DNA of 64,000 nucleotides from Clostridium aceticum (GTDB lineage: Bacteria; Bacillota; Clostridia; Peptostreptococcales; Natronincolaceae). Of the stretch, positions 8,018 through 16,443 are shown in pieces. The notes beneath the pieces are model-generated. The model did not search any database and was not told where the DNA came from. It saw only the letters and a list, made by a program, of their open reading frames with translations. How positions within the stretch are numbered: position 1 is the stretch's first letter; the number at the start of each line of letters is the position of its first letter. The stretch covers positions 2,657,418-2,721,417 of the forward strand of contig NZ_CP009687.1 of assembly GCF_001042715.1 (NCBI RefSeq), in the 5' to 3' direction. The translations under genes and the position numbers were made by a program.

Positions 8018-8599
8018 ATGTCTATTAATTTATACCGGGTTCAGGCGGGGCCAGAAGGATATCTTCCACCGGCAGCCGCCTGTATGGGGGTAGAACTACC
8101 AGAAAAAGGAGAGGCCTTAGTAGAAGGTACTGTAGTTTTTGAAGAGGAGGCAATGGAAAAAATAGCAGAAAAAATTTTAGCAGCTAAAAATCCTGTTTTT
8201 TTCCCCGGACCTCTTATTCTGTGGGCCTGGAAGGAAGGGGTAATTGAAAAAGCCGAAGCAGTGAAGGAATTAGCAGAGACGGCAGGAGCCAGAATTATTC
8301 CTATGCCTGACTACCGCCCTAAATACCCTATGATAGATCCTGAAGTAGAAATCAATCCTAATCATCCGAACTTAACTATTTGGCACAATAAAATAGATCT
8401 CTGTGTTTTTGTGGGAGTTCATTGTCATTATGCTAATTTAGCTTTAAAGATCATAAGAGGAGGAACTGATTGCTATACAGTTGCTTTATGTGGGGAAATG
8501 GGCCACGAGGATGCTATGATCTCTTTGAGAGATGTAAACATCTCAACAATAAAAAAACTTACTGAAATGATCAAAGTAGCTAAGGGGGGACTTAAGTGA
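8018..8599 (+). CDS. CdhB-like (CO dehydrogenase/ACS epsilon, PF02552) protein of an oxidoreductase operon
   Basis: Protein of 193 residues with a Rossmann/DHS-like fold reminiscent of the epsilon subunit of the archaeal acetyl-CoA decarbonylase/synthase complex (CdhB family). Supporting segments are KNPVFFPGPLILW near residue 57, the DYRPKYPMIDPE stretch, KIDLCVFVGVHCHYANLAL and the C-terminal LRDVNISTIKKL. No CO dehydrogenase catalytic subunit is nearby. Instead it overlaps by 4 bp the alpha subunit gene of a 2-oxoacid:ferredoxin oxidoreductase, so it is probably an accessory or electron-transfer subunit of that enzyme (inference). The ATG follows GGGGGAG. Its assignment rests on family resemblance; the partner role is not established. 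Confidence 0.65.
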   Translation: MSINLYRVQAGPEGYLPPAAACMGVELPEKGEALVEGTVVFEEEAMEKIAEKILAAKNPVFFPGPLILWAWKEGVIEKAEAVKELAETAGARIIPMPDYRPKYPMIDPEVEINPNHPNLTIWHNKIDLCVFVGVHCHYANLALKIIRGGTDCYTVALCGEMGHEDAMISLRDVNISTIKKLTEMIKVAKGGLK

Positions 8600-9738
8600 A
8601 AAGCCAGAGAATTGTCGAACCTGAATACCTATTTTTCAATGCAGATAGAGAGAAAAAATTTATTACTGGTAGTGAGGCTGTAAAGGAAGCTATCAAGAGG
8701 GCTAATGTGGATATGGCTGTTTCTTATCCCATCACCCCCCAATCAGAAAGCATGCACTTAGTAGGAGATATTTATGCTGAGGGATACCTTAAAGATTATT
8801 TCCGTGGTGAAAACGAGTTTGCTGTAATGTCATCAGTGGCAGGTGCCGCTATGGGAGGCGTACGGGTTTTCACTGCTACAGGGGGACCAGGTACACTTCG
8901 AGCCTTCGAGATATTTCCAACATGGGCTGGTGCTAGACTTCCTGTGGTCTGTGCTTTTCTTACCAGAGGTGTGAATTCTCCCCTTACTATCCAGCCGGAT
9001 ACTATTGAAATGTCCTTCCTTTTGGATACAGGAATAATCATGTTGCACGCTGAAACAGCACAGGATCTTTATGATATGATTCTAAAAGCCTTTATTATTG
9101 CAGAAAAAACTGATGTACATATTCCAGTAGGGGTTTTTGCTGATGGTTTCTTTGTAACCCATACAAGAGACAGTGTAGAAATAGCACCTGAGGATATTCA
9201 ACTTCCTCCTTATGATGCCTATAGTGCGCCAGTCCCAGTGATGGATATGGAAAATGTTCCAGTAAGACAAATGCGTGATCCCTTTGTAATGAAAAGTAAT
9301 TTTATCAGCTATGCCGCTCATGCTTCTTGGCAACAGGAAACAATGGCAGCAATGGAAAGATCTCGAAGATATATTCACAGCTATTTAGGTGGACTGATAG
9401 AAGCTGAAAATGAAGAAGCTGATATCCTCATTGTTACTTCTGGAACTGCTGTCTCCCAGAGTCGGGAAGCTATCGCTGCCGCCCGTGAAGAAGGTCTAGA
9501 TGTTGGTTTAATAAAAATAAAAAGCATCCGTCCCTTCCCTGCTGAAGAAATAAAACAATTAACACAAAATGCAAAGGCTATTATCATTCCCGAATTTAAT
9601 CGAGTTGGATGGCTATCTAGAGAAATCAAATCAGTGGTGGCTGATTCTGCTAAAGTATACGGTGCTCCTAGAGTATTCGGTGGAATGACTATGCCTATCG
9701 AACTAATTCTCGAAGAAATTAGGAGGTATTCAGCATGA
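8596..9738 (+). CDS. 2-oxoacid:ferredoxin oxidoreductase, alpha subunit
   Basis: Alpha subunit of 380 residues of a TPP- and CoA-type 2-oxoacid:ferredoxin oxidoreductase (PorA/VorB/KorA superfamily). It shows the domain I signature SYPITPQSE near residue 42, GENEFAVMSSVAGAAMGG, FTATGGPG, and a domain II Rossmann part (LIVTSGTAVSQSREAI) with RPFP. The arginine in FLTRGVNSP aligns with the substrate-carboxylate arginine region of pyruvate enzymes, but the surrounding loop differs from pyruvate and isovalerate types, so the acid is unknown. It starts with GTG inside the stop of the preceding gene (4-bp overlap) behind GGGGGA. It also overlaps the next gene by 4 bp, so the operon is translationally coupled. 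Confidence 0.9.
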   Translation: MKSQRIVEPEYLFFNADREKKFITGSEAVKEAIKRANVDMAVSYPITPQSESMHLVGDIYAEGYLKDYFRGENEFAVMSSVAGAAMGGVRVFTATGGPGTLRAFEIFPTWAGARLPVVCAFLTRGVNSPLTIQPDTIEMSFLLDTGIIMLHAETAQDLYDMILKAFIIAEKTDVHIPVGVFADGFFVTHTRDSVEIAPEDIQLPPYDAYSAPVPVMDMENVPVRQMRDPFVMKSNFISYAAHASWQQETMAAMERSRRYIHSYLGGLIEAENEEADILIVTSGTAVSQSREAIAAAREEGLDVGLIKIKSIRPFPAEEIKQLTQNAKAIIIPEFNRVGWLSREIKSVVADSAKVYGAPRVFGGMTMPIELILEEIRRYSA

Positions 9739-10598
9739 ATAAAGATTTAATAAAGATTTCTCCCTGTTTTGAAGATATTATGCCTCAAGAATATAAGGAG
9801 CTGGTTGAAGAAGGTCCCTTTGGTCAAGGTGTTGGTGTTTCTGATTTGGGGGCTTTCAAAGAATTGATAGAAGAACATCCACTTTGTGCAGGGTGTGGAC
9901 TAGCACTTTCTCTGCGACTGATTCTAGCCTCACTGCCTAATCCTGAGGACACTATTATAGTAGGCTCCACTGGGTGCAGTGCATTAGCATTTTCACAGGT
10001 AGCAGTACACAATATCCATTCACTATTTGGTAATCAAAATGCCGTGGCTTCTGGCTTAAAGCGAGCATTAAAACTTAGATTTCCTGATAAAGTAAAGGAT
10101 GTAGTGGTCATAGCCGGCGATGGAGCAACAGCTGATATCGGCTTAGACATGGTAATGCACTCTTGGTTCCGTAAAGAAAACATAACGACAATTATGCTGG
10201 ACAACGAAGCCTATGCCAACACAGGGGGACAGGAGAGTGGTATGTCTGTGGAAGGTGCAGTTCTGAACATGGCTCCTAAAGGGAAAGTTTTTCCTAAAAT
10301 AGCTTTAACGGAGATTGCACAAAAATCTGGCTGTGCATATGTAGCCACTTGCTCCCCTGCCAAACCTAAACTATTTGAAAAAATGGTGCGGCGAGCCATC
10401 CTAGCAGCTAGAGAAACAGGGCCTAGTTATATGCAAATCTTCTGCCCCTGCCCTACTAATTATAAACTTAAATCTCACGATGTTTTAGAAACAATCAAAG
10501 CTAGAGAAAAAGATGGAACTTATGTCACCAGTGAATATTTATCGCCTGAGGTAGAGGAACTGTTAAAACGGCTGGAGGAGGAACAGAGTCATGAGTAA
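9735..10598 (+). CDS. 2-oxoacid:ferredoxin oxidoreductase, beta subunit (TPP-binding)
   Basis: Catalytic beta subunit of 287 residues that binds thiamine pyrophosphate. It shows HPLCAGCGLAL (two cluster cysteines), a third cysteine in GSTGCSALAF, the TPP/Mg signature GDGATADIG followed by NEAYANTGGQ, and a further cysteine pair in FCPCPTNYK. These cysteines likely hold the proximal 4Fe-4S cluster as in pyruvate synthase beta subunits. The NTGGQ sequence favours the pyruvate/oxalate/isovalerate group; exact substrate is undetermined. AGGAGGT precedes the ATG. The end overlaps the gamma gene by 8 bp. Confidence 0.92.
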   Translation: MNKDLIKISPCFEDIMPQEYKELVEEGPFGQGVGVSDLGAFKELIEEHPLCAGCGLALSLRLILASLPNPEDTIIVGSTGCSALAFSQVAVHNIHSLFGNQNAVASGLKRALKLRFPDKVKDVVVIAGDGATADIGLDMVMHSWFRKENITTIMLDNEAYANTGGQESGMSVEGAVLNMAPKGKVFPKIALTEIAQKSGCAYVATCSPAKPKLFEKMVRRAILAARETGPSYMQIFCPCPTNYKLKSHDVLETIKAREKDGTYVTSEYLSPEVEELLKRLEEEQSHE

Positions 10599-11304
10599 TA
10601 AAATTTCTATCAGAATGTCTGGTTTAGGGGGTCAAGGGGTAGTTACTGCTGCCCATATCCTTGGTTCAGCCGCCACCCAAGATGGCAAAAACAGTACAGT
10701 TAACCCGTTTTTTGGTGCTGAAAAAAGATTGGCTCCAGCTGAAAGTTATGTGCGAATATCCTCAGAGCAAATTAATGAGCGGGGAGAAATTCTTTCACCA
10801 AATATCATCATGATTTTTCATCCCCATGTAATCACCATGGGTAAATCTTATACCATGCCCTTCTTTGATGGTCTCCAGCCGGGGGGAACTGTGTTGATTA
10901 ATTCAGATACTCCTTTGAGGTTTAGTCAGGAGGAACAGGAAAAACTGACACAATTAAATGCTAACATCTTTTTTGTTTCTGCCACGCAAATCGCTACTGA
11001 CATAGGCGGAACTGAGCTGTCTACCAATATGGCCATGTTAGGAGGATTAATGGGTATTGTTGACTTGGTTACTTATGAATCCCTTAGCATAGCTATTCAA
11101 GAGAGATTTGGAGGTAGTAACTTTGTAGCTTCTGGAACTACCGCAGCACTTGATGACGTATTGAAGAGTAAATACACAAAAACCGCTCAATTAGTAGAAA
11201 AAAACATGAAGGTAATGGAAAGCGCCGCTGCTGCTGTTAAGAAATACGCCTTTAAAAACAGTCTAGATGGAGAAGGGGAAGATAATCATGTATGTTTCAG
11301 CTAA
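10591..11304 (+). CDS. 2-oxoacid:ferredoxin oxidoreductase, gamma subunit
   Basis: Gamma (POR/KOR catalytic domain) subunit of 237 residues. The N-terminal SGLGGQGVVTAAHIL motif is the family signature. GTEL, STNMAMLGGLMGI and a C-terminal helical tail complete the usual domain. It couples CoA binding and the alpha/beta core to the ferredoxin subunit. The GGAGGAGG site lies within the end of the beta gene. The last 17 bp overlap the delta gene. Confidence 0.9.
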   Translation: MSNKISIRMSGLGGQGVVTAAHILGSAATQDGKNSTVNPFFGAEKRLAPAESYVRISSEQINERGEILSPNIIMIFHPHVITMGKSYTMPFFDGLQPGGTVLINSDTPLRFSQEEQEKLTQLNANIFFVSATQIATDIGGTELSTNMAMLGGLMGIVDLVTYESLSIAIQERFGGSNFVASGTTAALDDVLKSKYTKTAQLVEKNMKVMESAAAAVKKYAFKNSLDGEGEDNHVCFS

Positions 11305-11479
11305 GGTAGATAAGGAAAAATGCACTGGGTGCAAGCTATGCATATTTGCCTGCCCCGAACCAAATGTATTTGTCTATACCAAAGAAGATAAAAAAGTTAA
11401 AGTAAATGAGAGCCGCTGCAAAGGCTGTGGCCTGTGTGTGACTGTTTGTCGTAAAGAAGCTTTAGAAATCGGCTCTTAA
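11288..11479 (+). CDS. 2-oxoacid:ferredoxin oxidoreductase, delta subunit (2x[4Fe-4S] ferredoxin)
   Basis: Ferredoxin-like subunit of 63 residues with two CxxCxxCxxxCP-type motifs: CTGCKLCIFACPEP and CKGCGLCVTVCRKE (the final proline of the second is replaced by R). It transfers electrons from the TPP subunit to free ferredoxin. An upstream in-frame ATG at 11267 exists, but the ATG at 11288 follows AAGGGGAAG at proper spacing and gives the normal N-terminus MYVSAKVDKEKC. This is the last gene of the five-gene operon, followed by a strong terminator. Confidence 0.92.
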   Translation: MYVSAKVDKEKCTGCKLCIFACPEPNVFVYTKEDKKVKVNESRCKGCGLCVTVCRKEALEIGS

Positions 11480-11516
11480 AAACTCACTTGTCTTGGTGCT
11501 ATCCTCATAAAAATAT

Positions 11517-11571
11517 GCCTCTCTGATTTAGAATGATTTGTTAATTCTAAATCAGAGAGGCGTTTGTTTCT
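11517..11571 (+). terminator. intrinsic terminator of the oxidoreductase operon
   Basis: Perfect 18-bp stem (11517-11534 with 11544-11561, core CTCTGATTTAGAAT) followed by GTTTGTTTCTTT. It separates the plus-strand operon from the convergent minus-strand operon. Confidence 0.9.
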
Positions 11572-11623
11572 TTGCTTAAGTACATATTTTTTTCTGATAT
11601 ATTCCAAAGAATCAAGTCTTTTT

Positions 11624-12979
11624 CTATAGCTTCCTCCTCTTAAGAGAAATACGCTGTAAATGGTGTATCAAAAACTTATATTCTATTTTATCGGGTATTT
11701 CTACATTCATACCATAATAAATAGCTTGATAATCTCTATTTAACTGTGTGAATAGTTCAGATAAGTCATAACTCTTCCCCTCATGACAAAAGTTTTTTTC
11801 TTTTTCAGGGATAGCCTTTGATACTTTTTTCATATACTCCTGAGAGGTTTCTGACTTAGCCTTAGAAAGACCATTTTTTTCTCCCCATCTTAGCACTTGA
11901 TGATATCGCCAATAGATAGGGTGATGGTAAAAGTAAGGAAAGTACATACACCATTTTAATTTCAAGTGCTTTAAATACGCTTTTATGTTTCTCTTAAAGT
12001 TTATCCACCATGATTCTTTGATAATCATCATCTGTCTTGGCTTCATGGCTTTTGGAAGTTGTCGATTGATAAGTGCCCTTGTAAAAAACCAAATAGCAGC
12101 TACCGCTAATAGAAGGATGGCCCCTCCTATCATCCACATATATGGTAAAGACACCAGCGGCTCTTCTATAACCTCCGATGGTATTATAGTTTGTTGGGGG
12201 GGTGGAGTAGGTATTGTTTCCGTTTCTGAATCAGGGAAAAGACTAAAGAACCAGTTTAAAAAACTGCTAATCTTTAAGGCTATCCATTTTCCTCTTTCCC
12301 ACACACCTGCTGCCAAAGTATATAGACCTCTGTTTACTGAAGGTAATAATAAGATCAATGAAAAAAGTGGAATACAGATTAACAAAAATCCCACCACACC
12401 TGCAAACCATCCTGATTCTCCTACCTTCATTACTTTAACTTTTCCACTACCTTCACCATCTTCAAGGCTTTGTAATGTTAAAATCATCCCTATTAGGCTT
12501 CCCCCGATTGCCACTATAAAAAAAAGATGAAAGGTATTATCACGCCAATTGTTTCCAGTAAATACCAGGGCAAAAACAATATAATAAATGATATTTCCTT
12601 CAAAACGCCGCAGCATTTCTAAACGTGTAGGTTGTTTTTGAGTCAATCTGGCACTCCGAGCAAAAATAAGGGTAAGCCCTATGCTGACCGCTAGTCCAAA
12701 TCCCCATGAACCCTCTGGAACTACGGTTTTCCAGTTTTGTACAATCATAAACCCTATAGCCAGAATGTTCCCTAAAAATAAAAACACATGATTTCTGCTC
12801 TTTGCCACTAACCTATTAAAAACATATCCCGTTATGCCAGCCACTATAAACCATCTCAAATCAAAAAAGGCAGCTTGTCTCCATTCAACACTGGTAAATA
12901 GCACAATTGCATAATAGATCCATATAATTTCACTAAACATCATGATGAAGGATTTACACATGTTTTTAAGATGATGCAT
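11624..12979 (-). CDS. membrane protein with C-terminal DUF4129-like domain
   Basis: Protein of 451 residues with about nine hydrophobic segments, including one near residue 275-300 after a proline-rich extracellular linker (ETIPTPPPQQ). The C-terminal cytoplasmic part (about 330-451) has the DUF4129-like pattern YHHPIYWRYHQVLRWGEKNG...ETSQEYMKKV...ELFTQLNRDYQAIYYG. Such proteins close MoxR-DUF58-transglutaminase operons, where they often carry a transglutaminase core; I do not see the Cys-His-Asp core here. It is the third gene of the MoxR operon, 24 nt after the DUF58 gene. Function unknown, probably envelope or protein quality related. Confidence 0.7.
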   Translation of the reverse strand: MHHLKNMCKSFIMMFSEIIWIYYAIVLFTSVEWRQAAFFDLRWFIVAGITGYVFNRLVAKSRNHVFLFLGNILAIGFMIVQNWKTVVPEGSWGFGLAVSIGLTLIFARSARLTQKQPTRLEMLRRFEGNIIYYIVFALVFTGNNWRDNTFHLFFIVAIGGSLIGMILTLQSLEDGEGSGKVKVMKVGESGWFAGVVGFLLICIPLFSLILLLPSVNRGLYTLAAGVWERGKWIALKISSFLNWFFSLFPDSETETIPTPPPQQTIIPSEVIEEPLVSLPYMWMIGGAILLLAVAAIWFFTRALINRQLPKAMKPRQMMIIKESWWINFKRNIKAYLKHLKLKWCMYFPYFYHHPIYWRYHQVLRWGEKNGLSKAKSETSQEYMKKVSKAIPEKEKNFCHEGKSYDLSELFTQLNRDYQAIYYGMNVEIPDKIEYKFLIHHLQRISLKRRKL

Positions 12980-13003
12980 ATCAGCACTCCCTTCTTGATA
13001 AGC

Positions 13004-14242
13004 CTAGGATGAAAGAAATCTGTTTATGGACTTTGCTACTGTGGCTAATTTTTTAGCATATTCCGTTTCATTTCTATAATAAAAACATACTTCCGTCAGC
13101 TTATTTTTGTGTTGTTGATACCACATATAATGCCCTTCAGTAATATGGTTGCAAAAAATATATAAAGGTGCATATAGCTGTCCTCTATGCAGCATTTCGT
13201 CTAATGCCCTCATCTTCTCAACACCTACTGTCTGGGTAATTTCAGCTAACTGATCTAAATGAGGGGTTAAATTTGTGCTGGGTAGGATGCTAGGCATCTT
13301 TTCTCTATCATTATTAAGGGCATTGCTAACAAAACCAATACTGATTCCTTGTTCCCTATACTTTACAGCGATAGAAGCTATAATAGAGAGAAATTCTTCA
13401 AAGGCTTCCCTTTTGTTGGATACATAAGTTTTCAACTCAGTAGGATTTTCGTATGCACTCTCATTAATAACAAAACCTTGAACATCAATATACATCATCA
13501 GTTGTTCCATAACAACTGGCTGATAAACATTGGCTTGAAGTTTTCCAGTTCTTGAACTAGCCCTCCAATTAAGTCTTCTCAGTTCATCTCCAGCTTGATA
13601 TTCCCTAATACCCATGACCAAAAGCGGATCTTCAATAAATCCCCCCTGTTTTCCTTTTACCCCCCATTGTATAGAGGCAGAAAAATTGGGTACATGGACA
13701 GCTACTCGTTTGGGATATACATATAGCCTATTATCTAACGAAAATAATTCTTCTGTTTCAGCAAAACGAAATCCATCACCTGAGCGCAATATAACTTCTC
13801 CAATGTTATAAACACCTCTTTTAAGCCCTCTACCCTTCAGCGTGCATTTCACTTGTTGAAACCATAGTAACCACAAAAACCGGATGGTATGTGTATCATC
13901 TTCCTTATCACCTAAACGAATCCCTTCATCTTTAGGAAAGCTCCATTCCAGCCATATTAAAGGCAACCATTTATCATTGTAAATAGAGGCATGTATTAAA
14001 AATTCTTCATCAACAAACAACCTAGTTTTTGAAAGCTGCAAAGTAGGCTTTATATGCATCAGTGACATTTTCTTCCATATAGTAATGATGCTAGATAAAA
14101 GTAGCAAAAAAGTGCTGACAATAACTAGTGGAATAAACCTGTACCCTATAGCTATTAACAAAAGGACTACCAGTATCCACATTAAATAGGGCTCAAACAA
14201 TGTGCTGGTTTCTAAGGTTTTAGGTTGCTCTTCTTTGCTCAT
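13004..14242 (-). CDS. DUF58 protein
   Basis: Protein of 412 residues with two N-terminal membrane helices (about 17-55), then a beta-rich region and the DUF58 core at about 200-300. The core signature MGIREYQAGDELRRLNWRAS is followed by SRTGKLQANVY. The C-terminal half has a von Willebrand A-like arrangement (LMMYIDVQG). DUF58 proteins act with MoxR AAA+ ATPases in uncharacterised envelope or metal-insertion chaperone systems. It overlaps the MoxR gene by 4 bp (ATGA), so expression is coupled. Confidence 0.88.
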   Translation of the reverse strand: MSKEEQPKTLETSTLFEPYLMWILVVLLLIAIGYRFIPLVIVSTFLLLLSSIITIWKKMSLMHIKPTLQLSKTRLFVDEEFLIHASIYNDKWLPLIWLEWSFPKDEGIRLGDKEDDTHTIRFLWLLWFQQVKCTLKGRGLKRGVYNIGEVILRSGDGFRFAETEELFSLDNRLYVYPKRVAVHVPNFSASIQWGVKGKQGGFIEDPLLVMGIREYQAGDELRRLNWRASSRTGKLQANVYQPVVMEQLMMYIDVQGFVINESAYENPTELKTYVSNKREAFEEFLSIIASIAVKYREQGISIGFVSNALNNDREKMPSILPSTNLTPHLDQLAEITQTVGVEKMRALDEMLHRGQLYAPLYIFCNHITEGHYMWYQQHKNKLTEVCFYYRNETEYAKKLATVAKSINRFLSS

Positions 14243-15213
14243 AGACGTACTACCTTTTCCTCCACTAAGCTAACTTTTTCCATAATCTCCTCTAGAATAT
14301 CCTCCGATTGAATATCATTCATATGTGCTTCTGTTTTTAAAATCAAGCGGTGATTCCACACAGGTTTCAGCATTTCTTTTACATCTTCTGGAATAACATA
14401 GTTGCGGCCATTCAATAATGCCCACGCTTTCACTGTTTTATATAGAGCTTTACTGGCTCTGGGGCTTACTCCGATGGAAATAAGAGGATGAGTTCGAGTT
14501 GTATTGGCTAGCGCTGCAATATATTCTCGTATAGAAGCATGGGTATAGATTTCTTTACATTGCTTTTGCAGCTCTTGAATACTCTGGGGATTAAACCTAC
14601 TATTTATTTCTTCATAAGGAATCTCATCCCCCACCCATTCAAGCATTTGCTCTTCTTCCTTTTGGGTTGGATATCCTAGCTTTAATTTCATTAAAAATCT
14701 ATCCAACTGAGCTTCTGGAAGAGCAAATGTTCCTTCCATTTCTATTGGGTTTTGTGTGGCTAGTACCATAAAGGGACTAGACAAAATATGGGTTTTTCCC
14801 TCAATAGAAACTTGTCTTTCCTCCATACACTCTAGTAAACTTGATTGAGTCCGAGGCAACGCTCGATTGATTTCATCCACCAGTAATATATTTGTAAAAA
14901 CAGGCCCCTTTCTTAAGTAGAATTCGTTGGTTTTAGGATTAAATATAGAACCTCCTAAAATATCTGAAGGAAGCAAATCAGGGGTACACTGAATCCGCGA
15001 AAACTGGCAGTCTAATCCCTTTGAAAATCCTTTAACCATGGTGGTTTTTCCAGTTCCGGGCAAGTCCTCTAATAAAACATGTCCTTGGCTTAATAATCCA
15101 GTTAATATCAGTTTTAACTCTTTCTTTCTTCCAACAATAACCTTAGACATTTCCTTCCATAATTCATCCAGTTGTTGTTTTAACCCATCTGGGATATGAT
15201 TGTTGGTATTCAT
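14239..15213 (-). CDS. MoxR-family AAA+ ATPase
   Basis: Cytoplasmic ATPase of 324 residues. Walker A is PGTGKT (52-57) and Walker B is LLVDEINRA, followed by the MoxR-typical LLECMEERQVSIEG and FMVLATQNPIEMEG (sensor 1), with the sensor 2 region GVSPRASKAL. An ATG at 15234 would add seven residues, but AGGAGG sits exactly 7 nt before the ATG at 15213, so I start there. First gene of the MoxR-DUF58-DUF4129 operon. MoxR proteins are thought to be chaperones; the client here is unknown. Confidence 0.92.
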   Translation of the reverse strand: MNTNNHIPDGLKQQLDELWKEMSKVIVGRKKELKLILTGLLSQGHVLLEDLPGTGKTTMVKGFSKGLDCQFSRIQCTPDLLPSDILGGSIFNPKTNEFYLRKGPVFTNILLVDEINRALPRTQSSLLECMEERQVSIEGKTHILSSPFMVLATQNPIEMEGTFALPEAQLDRFLMKLKLGYPTQKEEEQMLEWVGDEIPYEEINSRFNPQSIQELQKQCKEIYTHASIREYIAALANTTRTHPLISIGVSPRASKALYKTVKAWALLNGRNYVIPEDVKEMLKPVWNHRLILKTEAHMNDIQSEDILEEIMEKVSLVEEKVVRL

Positions 15214-15313
15214 TGGATTTCCTCCTAACCGCATCTCTTATATATTCCAGCAAAATTCAATAATTTAAGTCTTATATGATCATAGGGTCTTATATAAGTT
15301 TGATTTCTTTAAC

Positions 15314-15350
15314 AAAAAAGCATCTTCCTTTTTGGCAGATGCTTTTTTTT
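15314..15350 (-). terminator. bidirectional intrinsic terminator
   Basis: Stem AAAAAAGCATCT (15314-15325) with AGATGCTTTTTT (from 15337), with T runs on both strands. It ends the UPF0316 gene just after its stop. Confidence 0.88.
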
Positions 15351-15353
15351 ACT

Positions 15354-15881
15354 TTACTCCGTGCTCTTAATCTTTTTCATAGCATTTACCAAAAATCCAC
15401 CTTTAAATCTTCTTGCTTCATAGGAAATAATAAATGCTCTCGGTTCGTACTCTTCTATTCGCTGTAGTAGTTCCTCTTCTCTACTCCTCTTTGTAAGAAT
15501 ATCTAGACGATATCGCTTGCTATCCCGACCTTCCCCTTCATATACAGTCACGCCAAAACCTTCAGCTCTTAAGTGATTAATCAGTTCCATGTTTTTTTCC
15601 ATCAGGTTTACCACAAGACTATTGTACCCGATTGCAAGTTTATTCTCGATGGCCCCTCCAATCAGTATTCCAACACCAAATCCAAGAGCATACACAACCA
15701 ACGCCGCTGGACCCTGTTGGCCACTAAAGACGAGGGACAAGCCAAAGACATACACTAATGATTCCATAAAGCCAAGAAAAGATGCTATTAAGGTCATATT
15801 TTTTACAAGAAATATCGTTCTAAGGGTAAAGATTGGCACATAAACCAACTGTAGTAATAGAATTAAAATAATTTCTCGCAT
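15354..15881 (-). CDS. UPF0316 membrane protein (DUF5698 + DUF2179)
   Basis: Protein of 175 residues. Three hydrophobic segments (about 3-22, 30-52 and 60-82) form the DUF5698 membrane part, with the family stretch IFLVKNMTLIASFLGFMESLVYV split by a short loop. A cytoplasmic DUF2179-like domain (about 95-170) contains GVTVYEGEGRDSKRYRLDIL and YEPRAFIISYEARRF. DUF2179 modules are suspected ligand sensors; function unknown. AAAGGAG precedes the ATG. Monocistronic, with its own terminator. Confidence 0.85.
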   Translation of the reverse strand: MREIILILLLQLVYVPIFTLRTIFLVKNMTLIASFLGFMESLVYVFGLSLVFSGQQGPAALVVYALGFGVGILIGGAIENKLAIGYNSLVVNLMEKNMELINHLRAEGFGVTVYEGEGRDSKRYRLDILTKRSREEELLQRIEEYEPRAFIISYEARRFKGGFLVNAMKKIKSTE

Positions 15882-16034
15882 ATCGCCACTCCTTTATTCT
15901 AATTTCTATGTTCCATGATAACACACCTATGATAAAAATGCTAATCACATACATGTAGAAAACTTTTCCTATAGATGCAGGCATCTATATCCTTCTACAA
16001 AACTAAAAATTGTGAAAATATAAAATAAAATCAC

Positions 16035-16064
16035 TTGACATTTTTCAACATTATGAATTATAAT
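16035..16064 (+). promoter_or_regulatory. sigma-A promoter of the T-box/trpXYZ transcript
   Basis: Perfect TTGACA (16035-16040), 18-bp spacer, perfect TATAAT (16059-16064). Transcription would start near 16071, just before the T-box leader. Confidence 0.85.
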
Positions 16065-16081
16065 TACTCTATTAAACCAAT

Positions 16082-16357
16082 GATGTGGAGATAACGTCGT
16101 AATAAGCACCTACAGAGAGCAGGGGATGGTGGAAACCTGCGGAGACGCTGTGCGGCAAATGGACCACTGAGGGCAAGGTGAAAGACTCATTGTAAGGTAT
16201 ATCTTTACAAAGTCTAGTAGCTAAGACGTAGGTTGGCGTTAACAACAGAGAATGTGTTGGCATTTTCATGAGATAAGATTATTGTACTTATTGTATAATA
16301 ATTCAATTAAGGTGGCATTGCAGATAGTATCTGTCCTTAAGTTAAGGGCAGATTTTT
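16082..16357 (+). promoter_or_regulatory. T-box leader, predicted tryptophan-specific (UGG specifier)
   Basis: Transcribed leader that senses uncharged tRNA. Stem I can be traced: GTGG (16084-16087) pairs with CCAC (16164-16167) at the base and GCAC with GTGC above. The specifier loop between them holds GTAATA on one side and CAAATGG on the other, placing UGG (16160-16162) at the specifier position. The AGAGAGC and GGTGGAAACC stem I motifs follow the family. The T-box bulge TTAAGGTGGCATTGCAG is at 16307-16323. The competing terminator is CTGTCCTTA/TAAGGGCAG (16331-16351) with six T. Uncharged tRNA-Trp should prevent termination and induce the transporter. Confidence 0.9.
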
Positions 16358-16443
16358 TGTTTTGCAAGAACTTTTTCAACACAACACATCTCTCACTGGC
16401 ACTATATTTTTTATAATTCTATTAAAAAAGGAGAGAAAAAGTT

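Noticed and set aside
8018-8599. Calling the first operon gene a CO dehydrogenase of a Wood-Ljungdahl cluster
   Set aside because: No catalytic CODH, acetyl-CoA synthase or corrinoid protein gene is nearby; only the CdhB-like subunit is present.
8833-9378. Several antisense ORFs within the alpha subunit gene
   Set aside because: They contain no recognisable motifs and follow from the codon pattern of the true gene.
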